DNA of 64,000 nt from Blattamonas nauphoetae (lineage: Eukaryota; Preaxostyla; Oxymonadida): assembly GCA_033064195.1 (NCBI GenBank), contig JARBJD010000294.1, positions 28,811 to 92,810 of the forward strand. Reading direction: 5' to 3'. A program made the translations under genes and the position numbers. The notes beneath the pieces are model-generated. The model was not told the origin of the DNA and searched no databases. It saw only the letters and a program-made list of their open reading frames with translations. Shown one piece after another: positions 36,245 to 48,352 of the stretch (position 1 is its first letter; each line of letters starts with the position of its first letter).

Positions 36245-39200
36245 ACAAACCATAATTATCTTTTTGAGTTAAACTCCCAACTGAGAAGAAGATAATGACT
36301 CGTGTATTGGAGTGGGATCCTAAAGATACTCATGATGAAGGACAATCTGTGTAACTTGGGCCCCAATCTTGATATCATCCAGAATTTTTAGAACACCGTT
36401 AATTACTCTTAATATATTCAGAAATGGTGTCCGTAAAACCTTAAAATGCTTCAGCATCGAGAAATCGATCACAGTAAATGAGACTCATTCTCCAGAATAC
36501 ACGCTCGAAAAGACTCCATCCCACCAGACAGTCGAATGAAAGGTAAAAGTTCTTCCAAATTGTTGTGGTCAGGATTGTATTCTATTTCTTTGAGGAAATC
36601 ACTGTCACAAGGAGAAAGTCACTTCTTGAAATAAGGAGAGAGAGGATATGAGAAAAGATTGACAGACTATTGGATTCGAATTTAAGAAGTTGATGTGGTC
36701 ATCAACACCAATCTTCGGGAGTGTAGTGATTACTGGAGTCGTTTGTTTCCGTGGAAATTCGTCACTAGAAAGTGCCAAATATGGGGTATAATTGATTCAC
36801 ACAGTCCATCGTTATCGATTCTGGAAAATTAGAAACTTCCACTGAAGCGATCGTGAGATAGGGATGGCTGTTTTCACGAGTGGTATCTACACTTTAGCCC
36901 GTTTTTTCTGACAATATTGGATCAAGTACGGAAGAAAAAGTGAATACCGTGTTGATGAAGATGTGTGTTGATCTGGAAGTGCTTGATACGGGCATCTGTC
37001 CGTGATCGCTTCATCCCAATTTGTCTTTTCCTTGTTTCTGGTGATGTTTCGGAAGTTCCTTCAAAGATATTGTTCCTGTAAGTCAGATATACGATAAAAG
37101 TCCGAAAATGAAGAAAAGTGAGGAAAGCAATGAAGATGACTGATCACATAATGAAACAGGAAAATTTGTCCAGACTACCTTTGATCAGTCGCGATCTCGC
37201 TTGGGATTGATTCTATTCTTTCCTCAGCTGTTCAGTCCTCTTCATTTTTGGGTTTCGGTTTGGTAATTCGTGTGTTTTGTGACTCCAAACAATGAAATAT
37301 GGGGTATAATTGTCATGCAAGTCAAAGGTAAATCAACAAATGGACAACGGAAAGTTGAATGATAAAATTTCAGGATTGTAATTCAGGAGGGATTAGTGAA
37401 TCGAAGATTGGGACCCAAAAGCCACATCTGATGCGCTGAACATCTTTTCACCAAAATTAAACTCAGATTTGGTGATCATTGCTTCTGAACTCAGAACTCT
37501 CTTGGAATCTGAGGTCGAAGAGAATAAATTCTGAGCTCTCAAATATCTGATTCATTATGGATCTTCTTCAACACTTGGTGTGTCTTTCTTCGTCTTCTTC
37601 ATACTCTTTTTTGAAAGATGAGAATCTCGAACCTCTCCTTTCCTCTGAAGAGTTCTTCACTTCACTGGAACAAGCAATTCATTCATGTTCAGACTCTGAG
37701 CAGGTTTCATTGTTCTTTTCTCACATACTCCGATTTTCCACGAAACAGACTTAAATGATTGAAGCGATCGTCTCTCAAGGTTTCTTCAGCTTCTTACAAC
37801 CTTTTCTTACTTTGCATTATCATTCTGTAGATGTGCCTCTGGACATTGAGCATCCTCCCAAAACGAAACCACTTTTCCATATCGTCCTCTGTCTGCTCGA
37901 GGCTGTTCATTCTGACTGGGTCCAAATGGAAAAGGTATAAAGTGGTAATTTCGATCTTTTCTCAGATCTTGAGATGGCTTGACACCAACATCTTCAATCG
38001 AATCAACGTTGCGCCACTTCTCCTCCTCCCAACTCGCTTTCTGAATGTCATTGCTTCTTCCCTGCTCTTCATCGAGTCGCAAATGACACGTGTGGAACAC
38101 AGTGGTGCAACTCGTGTCTTCATGACCGTTGGAGAGCACGAAGCGTTCGCCACATCAACTGTCCAGGCTCTCCACGCCTTCGATTTCATCTTCCTCCAAG
38201 TCCTCCGAAATCCCGCTCTCGACACGTCTGCTCTCGCGCTGAGGAAAGACCAGCTTGTGCGGAGAAGCTTCGCACTGATCACGACAGCTCCATCGACAGT
38301 TGTCAACTGTCTTCCCGACATCACTCGAAACCTCAACATGATCCACCCCGAGGAGCCACAAGCTGATTTGAATGGATACGAAGTCCCGTTCCGTCTTGAC
38401 GAAGCTGGCAACGTGGTCAACACACGCTGGATGGATGCTGTCACCACGATCGTCGACGAAACGACCTCCGCGTTGAAGCAGGTTCTGTCTGGCAGTGTTG
38501 ATCTGAACAGTGTGGATGAGGCTGGCCTGCTGAGTCGGTTGGCGAATTATCTGAAATTCTCACACAACACGCACCAACTCTTGAAATCCATAGCCGCCAG
38601 AGAGAACCAATTATTGTGGGTCTGTTTTCTGATTGCTCATTCTCCGTTGTCTCCTCGTTAGAAGACGCTTGATTCATCCCTGTTTCAGTTCAAACGCTTT
38701 GCAACTCTCCTTCTCCCCGTCTTCTCTGCTCATCTGGAAACCTGCCCTCTCCGCCAACCATCTTCCCACCTGGCTTCACCCTCGTCCGTTCCTCAGTCGG
38801 ACGACACCTGCACCAACCACATCGTCCTCCTCGACTGTCTCCACTTCTCTCTTCTTCAACTGGAGTCTGCTCTTGCGATTGGAAATAAGGACATCCCAGC
38901 CTTCCTTTCGTCTCTTGAATTCCATCCCGATGCTCCTCCCACCATCGCCGATCTCGTCTCTCCGCTCACTCGCATCATCTGTCAACACATTCCTGGCTCT
39001 TCCGACTCCGTTCAGAGTGCAATCCGAGTGCTGGTCTTTCTGACCTTTCTGACACCCACAGCGAGCACCAAAATGATTCGCACGAATCTCGTGGCAACTG
39101 TTCTCCGAAGTTTTGATCGAAATGTGAGTTCATCGATCGAGACAATCCGGTTGTTCTTGAGGGATGTCGTACCCCACTTCCTCTCCATTGGCACTGGTCT

Positions 39201-39704
39201 CACTCATCCACTGGAAGATGCCGAACAGAAAGCCGATGCTCTGCGCGATTGCAAGCTTCTCGTGTACGCACCACTGGCGGAGTTCATCCCCTCAATCCAC
39301 CCCCTCCTTTCCTCTCCGTCCCTCGCCTCAGGAACAGCTCCAACACTCGCCGATGCAGTCTTGCAAATCCTCTCTGCCTCGGTTAGCTTCATCCAGTTCA
39401 TTCCTGGCATCGCAGCGTCTCTCCAGCCTGCCAAGCCTGCGACAACCGTCCTCTCCCTCGTCACCCGAATGATGTCCGATGCACCGCTCTCCACTCTGAT
39501 CAACAACATCGACCTCGGCCAGCGTGGGTTTGGTCGTTCGACGGCGGAAGGGATGGAGGATTGGAAGCGATTCGCAATCTGGTTTGACGATGATGGTTTT
39601 CAGGATGTGTATGAATGCTTCATCTCAAACAAGACGAGAACTGGATTTCATATTTTTCAGCCACGCTATCCAAATCTGTTTGGAACGAACTGGGAGAACA
39701 AGAG
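36245..39704 (+). repeat. Inverted segmental duplication, arm B
   Basis: Inverted copy of 6233-8611. Exons, introns and about 50 upstream bases are conserved. It is interrupted at 36350-37426 by an inserted element. The match ends at AAGAG in the last codons; sequence beyond is unrelated. Confidence 0.93.
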
Positions 39705-39732
39705 AACGATTCCTGTTCAGATGGATGATTAA
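36298..39732 (+). pseudogene. Dead duplicate (copy B) of the 713-residue gene
   Basis: Same exon pattern as copy A: exon 1 is split at 36298-36349 and 37427/31-37577, then 37618-37779, 37831-37934, 37966-38619 and 38689-39732, with splice sites kept. It is inactivated three ways: a 1077-bp insertion in exon 1; TTC TGA in place of a sense pair in the rest of exon 1 (about 37531); and CAA changed to TAA in exon 2 (37753-37755). Exons 3-5 remain fully open and differ from copy A by scattered substitutions, so inactivation is fairly recent. The frame runs past the end of the duplication for a few codons of unrelated sequence. Confidence 0.9.
36350..37426. mobile_element. 1077-bp TGT...ACA terminal-inverted-repeat element with 4-bp TSD
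   Basis: Copy A lacks this segment, which gives an exact empty site. The insert starts TGTAACTTGGGCCCC and ends, on the opposite strand, TGTGGCTTTTGGGTCCC; about 24 imperfect terminal bases are inverted repeats. TCTG flanks both sides (36346-36349 and 37427-37430), present once in copy A, so the target duplication is 4 bp. No long ORF: a non-autonomous, MITE-like element. TGT...ACA ends with 4-bp duplications are characteristic of retroviral-integrase-related cut-and-paste families such as Ginger/Tdd; that assignment is inference. An internal motif (ATGGGGTATAATTG) occurs twice, near 36782 and 37300. Confidence 0.88.
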
Positions 39733-40239
39733 CACAGAACACACCACTTCACCCTTGTTCTCTTCTGTTTCTCTCTCCTCAATTTGGGCGATACAGGTTG
39801 GTGATGTGCACAGCCCCACCGGAACCGTAACTCGGATCCGAACCGTAGTATGGATCAGTGCAGTACAGATTGGTGAAAGTGCACGAGAGGATAGAGACTG
39901 TGTTTGGGGAAGACAAGACTTGGATTGGGCTCCAGAACAAGTCTTCGCCAGAGTTGTAGATGACTTGTGTGAATGAAGAGACCCATGCTGACTGCGAACA
40001 CAGCGATGTGTGTATTTTCGACAATGCCAGCATCCAACCGTGTCTGAGTAAAGTGGCACTGGAGTTTTATCTCACGAGACGATCGGGCCAGGGTGACGTG
40101 AGAGTGTTTTGTGTTGGTGATGATATGAGGACGGTTGGGTCATCTCAAAAATAGTGAAGTGATTTTGAAATGACCAAATGTCGGGTGTGTGGGGATGAAA
40201 TCAAAACATCGCGAGATGAGTCGAACGAAAGAGTGATGG
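39733..40239. other. Spacer between arm B and receptor 2
   Basis: 507 bases between the end of the duplicated segment and the 3' end of receptor pseudokinase 2. Contains the beta-helix relic listed separately; the rest shows nothing recognisable. Confidence 0.5.
39779..40033 (-). pseudogene. Fragment of a receptor-family beta-helix domain
   Basis: A minus-strand frame of about 80 codons has the texture of the N-terminal beta-helix of the receptor pseudokinases: repeated short strands with SSFTQVIYN, SILSCTFTNL and a Gly-rich GSGGAVHITNL turn. It lacks start, remaining domains and stop context. I read it as a relic of another family member truncated near the duplication breakpoint. Confidence 0.5.
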
Positions 40240-43200
40240 TTATGATTCCATTCCATGCGGTTCGTGTCCAGTCCCGCCCTTCCCATCACCAAAATGCGAG
40301 TTCACATGTTCCACAATCCACTCCAAGGTCGGTCGGTCCGACGGTGACAGATCAAGACACTTTTCGATCAGACTCACTTTCCATTCCTCCGTCCACGTCT
40401 CCATCCCTGGAAGCGTCCCACTTCCAACTTGACGCTGAGCATTCACTCCATCCTGCTCAGCGAACGGAACACAACCAGTCTCGATTTCCCACAAGATAAG
40501 GCCAAGACTAAAAACTGCCGCCTTCGATTCGTTCACGTCTCCTTTCTTCTCAACCACTTCTGGCGCCATCCATCGCGCTCCTTCGTCGTGTTTCACCAGC
40601 TTTGATGGGAGTGCCGATTGTGAGAGAAATGAATTCTTGTTTATTGAGCTATCCTGTCCTTGATCATCTGAAGAGAGAGTGTGGTTGCTCAATGAGGCCA
40701 AATACGATTCACGAAAAAACTCCGCTGATGGTTCCACTTTCGGCTCAGCCTCTTTCGCAACTTCCTTCACTTGGAACAGCGGAGTGTCGTCGCTGTCCAG
40801 AAACACCCACAACGGCGACAGTCGAGTCAGCAGCGGCATGTGCGCATTCTGTCGAGCAAGCTGAGCCAGACCACGTGTCAGCATCTGAACCAGTCGCGGC
40901 TTGTCCAGCGGTCTTTCCGGCTGGCGGTGAAGTCTGTTGAACAGAGTGTCGTTCGTCGTCACACTCACCACTTCTGTCTTCATCCCATCACACCGAACAG
41001 CTTCTCGAATTTCAATCAATTGTGATTTATCTTCGTTCTGGTGATCGCCTCTCGTATCCACCGAACGACCCAGCTGCCACGTCCCAATCGTCGTTGGCAT
41101 GTTGGGATGGATGATGTCGTTCGTGTTCTTCGCCCGGATCGCAACAATCTGCTCTCCATTCAGACCATCCATCCTCTCAATCCCCATCGACTCGTCTTTC
41201 TCATCCACTACCTGTTCATCCAACTCTTCTGACTTCACTTTCGCACTTTTGGCTTCGTTCTTCTTCCGATGCATTCGACAGCAAACAACAATCACAACAA
41301 TCACAAACACACAAAACACAACCACAACCAAAGGAATCAGCCACGGAAGTGTCTTTCGAACTCTTTCGAGCGCCTCCGCTTTCTTCGCTGTCGCTGAACT
41401 CACTTTCACAACAAACTCATTCGGCGTCGTCTCGTTCTTCCCAAAACACACCCGACCTCGCCATTCCAACGACCAATCCAGTTCTTTCTTCCAATCTGAC
41501 ACATCAAGCTCAACAGATCCTCCTGTTTCGGTCAACACTGTCGTGTTCAGTTCGGTCAGGTCTGCGATCGCACTCTTCCCATATTCCTTCTCTTCCTCAT
41601 CCCATTCTCGAATCTCAATTCCAAGTCCACACGGAATCAACAGTGTCCCAACAAGCGAGATCACAACCTTGTCCGATGTCTGCTTCGCTGATGTCTGGTC
41701 TGTGTTGAGTGAAGGGACGAAGAAAGGAGCTCTCGCAATTCCTTCATCTCCAGTGATCGTGCAATCGTCGGAAGAGATCCACGCAGACGGATGATCTTTC
41801 GATCCGTCTCCTCCATTCAGACTCTCAATCTCGATTATTCCTCCCTCTGTGCAGTGAATGTTTCGTCGAAGTGATGGGATTGAAGGATTGTTTGGCGAAT
41901 TACTTGAGAAAGACGATGAGATCACTGTCAGCGAACCGTTCTTCATGTTAATCGCTCCTTGTGACAGTTGAGTGAAGGGAGTGGATTGGACTGTTGTGAC
42001 GCAATTGTTCAGAATGAGAACTCCTGTTGACCAGGTGCAAACATCTTCGTCGCCTGATGAAGAAAGTTGAGATGTTCCATGAAGTGATGCGTCCTTCAAA
42101 ACGATTGTCGAGTCTGTCGAAGAGACGAGATTGAACAACGAGGGTTGCGAATCAATCACAACATTCACATGACGAATCTCGAAGAATGATTCGCGAACAA
42201 CAATCAGGGTTGTGGTGTCTTCATTCGACCACGCTGAAGATGATGAAGACGAAGATGAGGAAGGAATGCGTAGAGTCGGCTCGGCTTCGCTTCCATTCGT
42301 CACAACAACACGCATCCCACAATCAACCACAATCCCACTCGCCAGAGACGACGAGTCGATGATCCCGAAACTCACTCGACCTATCCCAACTCCTTCCACA
42401 ATCCTCCATCCAACTCCAATCGACGCACAAGCGCGAGAACGCTCCCCACAGAACACACTCCCATCGCACGACGACCCAGAATCGCTGAAGATGAACAACT
42501 CTGTTGGTGACAATCCAGTTGTGTCTGAAACCTCATCCCCAAACAAAGTCTCTCCTTCCCCATCCAGTGCAGTAATCGAGCTGATCGTGTATTTCGTGTC
42601 GAACTGAAGCGAGTCCGACCATCCAATCCGCAGTTCTTCTGACAGCCCTTCTGTTTCGGTGGTGATCGAGGCGGAGAACGAGAGAGACGAATTCAGAGTC
42701 ACACGAACGAGACTCCCAACAACGAGGTTTGTCCCAGTCAGTGAGACTCGACAGGTTGTGTTGAGTGAGTTGGAGCATGAGAAGTCCATCTTCGTCACTT
42801 TTGGAGGAAAGGGAACAGTCACTGAGATGGGCTCAACATGGAATCCATTGGCTGACGATGCTGAACGAAGCAGAGTGTATTCTTCCCCAAATTTCACGGT
42901 GCCTTCTCCCTCTTCTTCTCCGACCAAGAAGTCAACTGTGCAGTGAGTCTCGTTCATCACAATCACTTCATTCACAGAGTCGATGATGCCATCTTCGCCC
43001 AACAACCCAACTTTCCCCAATCCTGATTTCAGAGCTCGGCCAATCATCACAACTTCCATCTTCGTTCGATCTTTGTTCAACTTCTTCGACTCAATCGACA
43101 CAATTCGTGATGGTTCATGAGGAACAGAGAAATTCACCTTGTCATTCACTTTCGACGGCATTCCTGGCACAGTGAAGCGAGTCACACGATACGAACAGCC

Positions 43201-46200
43201 ATACGTGAGAGGAGAGTCAGGATTGTCGAAGATCAGAAATGTCAGGGTGTGCGAGGTCGATCCCAAATCTCCACTCAATGTTCCAGTGATCTCCACCTCA
43301 TCTTCACTGAATACGTTTTCAGAGATGATTTGGGAGAGAGTGAGAGTGAATGTCTTCCCTCCCACCAAAGAGATTCCAGAAATCTTCACAATCGCCGATT
43401 TCTCAGATTCTCCTCCCAATTCACTTTCCACTTCCACAATCCGAGCTGGCGAGCCTGGCGTGACAAATGCCGGTGCAGACACAACTGCCACAACTGACGA
43501 GGCAGAGCTCCTCATCGAAGAGACTGAATAGCTCGAGTCGTATCGGATAGTATCGGATTTGTTGTACACCTCAACTCGAAATGACCCAGATGACAGCGAC
43601 GCCGAGGGAACGGTGATCGACACAATATCTGATGAAGATTCAGTGTTGGTCACGACAAGCATGAAGTCTTCCGCTGGCATCAGAGAGGTGGTCAGCGAGA
43701 GGACGAAGAAATTCGAGTCAGAAGGATCGAGTGAGCATGACAGGGAGGAAAGAGTCGGTCCAGAAGGAGTTTTGAACGACGAGACTGAGAAAAAAATGAG
43801 TTCGTCTTCCTTCCCATCCACTTTCCGAGTCACAGAGGAGAGAGCGTATTCTGTGTCGTATTTCAACTGTTCTGCGCTTCCAATCGCGATCGGTGACGAC
43901 ATTCCAGCGGTTTCTGAAGAGAATGTCACACTGATCGAATGAGATGAGTTCAGAACTATCTTGAAGGTCGACCCAGAAGGAAGAGCTGTTCCTTTCACTG
44001 TCAGTTGGAACGATGACGACGATATCATTGGAGGAACAACGATCTTTGCGATTGTGGGAGCAAGAGGAATGTCCACGAAGAGATTCCCATTCACTACAAT
44101 CTCATCATCACCCGATCCAACTGACACAACTCTGTACCTTCCTCCAAAAACCACATGAGTGTTGTTCTCCTCTTCTCCAATCAAGAAGCTCACAAAGCAT
44201 TGAGTCGATGTCACATCGAAGATCGGTCCAGACGATGAGATTTCCCCAGAATCTCCCAACAACACCACTGTCTGTCCGAGAGAGGTCAGCTGAACACCTC
44301 GAAGTTCAACCACAGCCACATCTCTCCCTCCGTTCAGATCACAATCCACTCCTTCAATCCGAGCTGGCTCGTCGGGTGTTGTGAATATGATCGGACCATA
44401 ACAAGCGACGTCTTTTTCTGGTTGTTCACCTTCCTTCCACAAAACTTTCCTCACTTCGTATTCTGTCCACCAATCCAGCCTTCCATCCGCGTCAGAAGGG
44501 TAGAGAGCCGCGGTTCCTTTCAGAGTCGTCGAATCTTCCCATTCCAGCGAGATATTCCATTTTGTCGACTCCCTCCACACTTCCATCCAATAACTTCCTG
44601 TCATCAGATCCTCTCCACGAACAACGATCTCTGTCGTGTTGGGGTTGAGAAGTGTGGTTTCTGTCTTGTTGACAAATGACAGGAGTGTGACGATATGTCC
44701 GACAATTGCTGCTGATCGAGGAAGATATGTCGCATTTGGCAGCATTCCATTCGCTCCTGAAGAGACAGTCGCTTGTGCGGTCGAGGATGGAGTTGACGAA
44801 CTTCCGAAGACAACATGGACGAGTCGAGGCACGTTCGATCCATCCAGCAGGATGCCCATCGAGCCTTCGATTGCTGATTCTGTTGAGACTGTCACGACGG
44901 CTTGAGTCTCACTGATGACGATTGATAAAGATGTGATGGAGATGGTTGAGGAGATCTGCGGAATGAGAAGACTGTCCAAGACATCTCCAGTCCGGAAATA
45001 AACATTGTCAGACCCAGATGTGGAATCACAGAATCTGATCATTTCGGATGTGATCTGGGACAATGTCAGACCGTCAAAGTAAACATCGTTCGCCCGCGGG
45101 GCTGATGATGATGAACAGCCTCTGAACTGCAGGCAGTTGAGATCAATCGGCATCGTCGTGCCAATAATCCCGAATGCCCCTCCGTGACCGACCGATGAAC
45201 ACGACACGAAAGCAGAGTTGGAGATGGTGATCGGGGAGTGCTCAAGATACACCGCACCATCATACTCTGCTTGGCATTGTTCAAAGAAGCTGTTCGCGAT
45301 GATGATTGATGATGAGCGATAAATGAGTGTCGCTCCGCCTGCATTACCCCCTCCTCGAAGTGTGGTTCATTCGGTGAATGAGGATGTAAAAATTGAGACG
45401 GGAAGTTGCTTGGTAGCCAGATATGCAACACAGATTGCTCCTCCATCATCACTGCTTCCTGTACAACTGCATTTGAGGAAGAAGCACTGCTTGATGGTCA
45501 GAGAGGACGATGTCTCAAGGAGGAAGATCGCTGCCCCACCATGTAGGGTAACTCCCACAGCCACTGTCATCGTGTCGAAGGTGCAGAGTGTGTACGAGAC
45601 TGAAGTGATGGAGGATGTCACGTTGTTCAGACGACCGATGACACTTTGGGTGATGTTCTCGTTGGTGAAATCTTTCGCTCCGTTCGGTTGGCGGATGCAG
45701 TGCGAGAAAGACGAGTTCACACACACAACATTCCCTCCCACATTCGCGTCCAGCATTCCCGTCCCCGAGTTGTGGTTCGAGCTGTGAGAGAGTGAGCAGC
45801 CGATCACTCGCTGCGACACTTCACTCCCGAACAGCTGACCAGTCGACGAGCAAAAATGGGTGGATGTCATGTTGACGAAGGACGACGAGGAGAGACTGGT
45901 CTCCATTTCGACATCGTTCCTCAGGGCAGATAAAAACGAATCATGATCGGTCAGGCCAAATGAGAAGAGAGGGCCAGTTCCTGACGATATGGCTCCAGAT
46001 TCGAAGAGAAGACCAGTCCCAAAGATCGAGATTCTGTGTGCCGCATTTGGTGGGACAGAAAGAATGTTTTGGCGACTTTCGGTGGATTGTGATGTCGAAG
46101 AGTGCAAAAGTCCGCTGAGAGGAGGCAGGAAGTCAGTCTTCGAGTTGTGAGTGACTGATGAGAGAATAATCTCAACTGTCGTTCCCCCGTTCGTCCAATC

Positions 46201-46713
46201 ACACATTTCGATCGTGAATGGGGATGAGAGTCCATTTGAGGTGATCGAACTGGACGAAAAGTGAACAATGGAGCTCGAAACCAAGCAGAAGCCATCGTTG
46301 TCCGAATCGCAGAGTACATGAACTCCACTCGCAGAAAACGTGCTATTCCAAACATCAAACATGAAATTCGATGTTGTTCCAGATCGCATGTTCCGTTTTC
46401 GGGGAGTTGCAGTGTCGATTCTTGTTCGGTGCTGAACTTGCGATGAAGGAAGAGATTCAGAGTGTACTTCACGGAGTGGTGGGAACATCAGCGTTGTGTC
46501 ATCACCCTTCAACGAGATTCTCTCCGAGCGAATCTGGATCGTGGAGGAAATCACCAAATCATCATCGAGATGGATTTCGCGAGGTCGGAGACTTTCTTCA
46601 TTGTTCTGACTTTTCTGAAACGAGTTGGCATGTGAGATGAAGATGGATGAGGCAGGTTGGGGTTGATGTTGAGCTGATAGGAATATCTGGACAACGACGA
46701 GGATGCTGTTCAT
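40240..46713 (-). CDS. Giant receptor pseudokinase 2, interrupted by one in-frame TGA
   Basis: 2157 codons in one frame from ATG 46713 (signal peptide MNSILVVVQIFLSAQH) to TAA, broken only by TGA at 45369-45367 (codon 449). Architecture matches receptor 1: N-terminal beta-helix with F-x-x-C turns, about seven Ig/IPT-like repeats opening with P-x-x-P-x-R-I, a second beta-helix (SDSGSSCDGSVFCGE), a membrane helix near 1790-1815, then a kinase-like tail. The tail keeps RWMAPEV, VFSLGLILWEIET and SDRPT but lacks the Gly loop, beta3 Lys, HRD (LTRLSPLWVFLD instead) and DFG. Both receptors share the juxtamembrane string TNDTLFNRLHRQ. The TGA falls where the turn motif predicts Cys, so a TGC/TGT to TGA change is likely. 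Either a very young pseudogene or a sequence error; readthrough is unproven. Confidence 0.8.
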
Positions 46714-46995
46714 TGACACGTTCTCAATTTTGCATCATCCAGCAGCCCATTTTCAATTTGTTTGCATTCAAGAGTGTGAATACTCACGATTCTTTCAGGG
46801 CTTATTTCTCTGCCTCAGTTTCCGGGAATGAATTGATCGGTGTGTTCGTCGAAATGAAGATGAAGAGTGATCAAACCATCGTTTTTACAGTTTTGAAAGC
46901 ACCACAAGACAATTGAGTGATCTCGTCATTTGTAGTGAATATTCATCCCATACCAACACGCTTTTTCACAGTTCAACAGACTCTGAAACAATACC
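46714..46995. promoter_or_regulatory. Divergent intergenic region
   Basis: 282 bases between the start of receptor 2 (minus) and the start of the plus-strand unknown gene; must hold both promoters. No distinct motif recognised. Confidence 0.4.
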
Positions 46996-48340
46996 ATGCA
47001 AGACAATCACAACTCATCAACCGAATCGAAACTAATAAAAAAGCAACAATCACTTTCACAACTGTCAGCGTTGCCACTCCTTGCATCTCGCATCATACCA
47101 GATTTCGATGCATCATCGTCCCGTCCAACACCACCGAGGAGCCTCACACCATTGTCAGCCTTTGTTGCGGGATATATTGAGCGAAATGAAACGTTTGATT
47201 GGGATGTGTGCTTTTGTTTGATTCACATTTTATGTGCTGACTCTTTTCGCGTTTTAGATCTTTCAGGAATGGTTTGTGGAAGGCGTGATCGGATTGGATT
47301 CTCGACTGAACTTGCAGTCTTTTCAGATCCCTCTCGTCGACGAGGATGTGCTGACCGATGAAACTGGGACAATTCGCATCAGTTTGTGTTCATTTTCGTT
47401 CTGTATTCATCGCTCGCCGATCACTTCAGATTCATCTCCGATTTCTCCACATTCCTCGTCCCCCTCTCTCTGTGCATCATTTTCAGATGATCTCCGAATT
47501 CTTTCAAGACTATTCTGTGAAATTTGGTCGAATATGAGCACCTTATCTTCATTAAATCCCTCATCTGACAATAGCATTCGTGATTTCTACACAACTGAAA
47601 TTCTTTCTATTATCGGCACCTTCATTCAATCCGGAAATCTGATTAAGAATATTCATCAGGAAACTTGATTTACTCTCGTCCACGATATCGTGCAGGATGA
47701 CATAGACCCATTCTGGAGCATGGACGACTTTCTCGATCAGAAATGGGTGTTCTTTCTGAGTTTGTTGGTCGATGTCACCAATCCCTTCACTGTGCTGAAT
47801 GAAACAGCATGTTTTGGCGAGAATGGAAGAATTCCACCAAATTGGTGTCAATCTGTTGGGAAAGCTCTGAAAGCAGACAGTACGTATCAGAAACTCATGG
47901 ATTCAGCTGGTCTTGAGGACTTCATGAATATGCTTACCATGAACACCTTGAGATCTTCCCAGGATGCGGTTTGTAACCATGTTTCAATCATCAACTTTCA
48001 GAGCCCTGTTTCATTTCTCCAAGCCCCGTGTTTCAGGAGACCGTTGATTCGACTTAAATCGAAGTTTCAGGATCGAGAAAACTCATCGAGTCACCATCTT
48101 CGTCCCGTCGCAGTGATGGAAGAAGAATCGCCTTCAATCGGCTTTTCAACTCCAGTCCCACAACTGTTCCAACAGCGCCCAGCTGGTCAGAGCATTGGCA
48201 CACAAGGCGTCGCCTCGGAGCCTGTGCACCTTTCAATGAATGTCGCTCTCTCATGTCACTCGCCACATATATCATCCGATCAGACACCATCCGTAGCCCC
48301 AATCCTGACAGAATTCAAAAGACCCGCATCATTTTGGAGG
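46996..48340 (+). pseudogene. Unrecognised spliced gene with an in-frame TGA (probable pseudogene)
   Basis: Exon 1 (46996-47205) and exon 2 (47258-47381) join in phase through a 52-nt intron starting GTGTGC. The next intron starts GTTTGT at 47382 and ends at 47429 or at a later in-frame acceptor. Coding then runs into TGA at 47666-47668 and continues in the same frame (FTLVHDIVQDD, KWVFFLSLLVDVTNPFTVLNE). A 33-nt intron at 47969-48001 follows, and coding goes on to a perfect GTAAGT donor at 48341 beyond which no exon is found. The protein is helical and acidic; I do not recognise it. No GT-AG pair removes the TGA. With the missing 3' exons, this is best read as a truncated gene. Confidence 0.5.
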
Positions 48341-48352
48341 GGTAAGTATAGA

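Noticed and set aside
36350-37430. The 1077-bp insert acting as a spliced intron
   Set aside because: A GTAACT donor exists at the left end, but the nearest upstream acceptor would join to an immediate TGA and no acceptor keeps phase.
37753-37755. Reassigned stop codons (TAA = Gln), because copy B has TAA where copy A has CAA
   Set aside because: PTB ends at a conserved position with TAA, and TGA ends other conserved genes; copy B also has a second nonsense codon and an insertion, so it is simply a pseudogene.
45367-45369. Selenocysteine at the TGA of receptor 2
   Set aside because: The site is a structural Cys of an extracellular beta-helix in a large surface protein, with no supporting element seen; mutation or sequence error is more likely.
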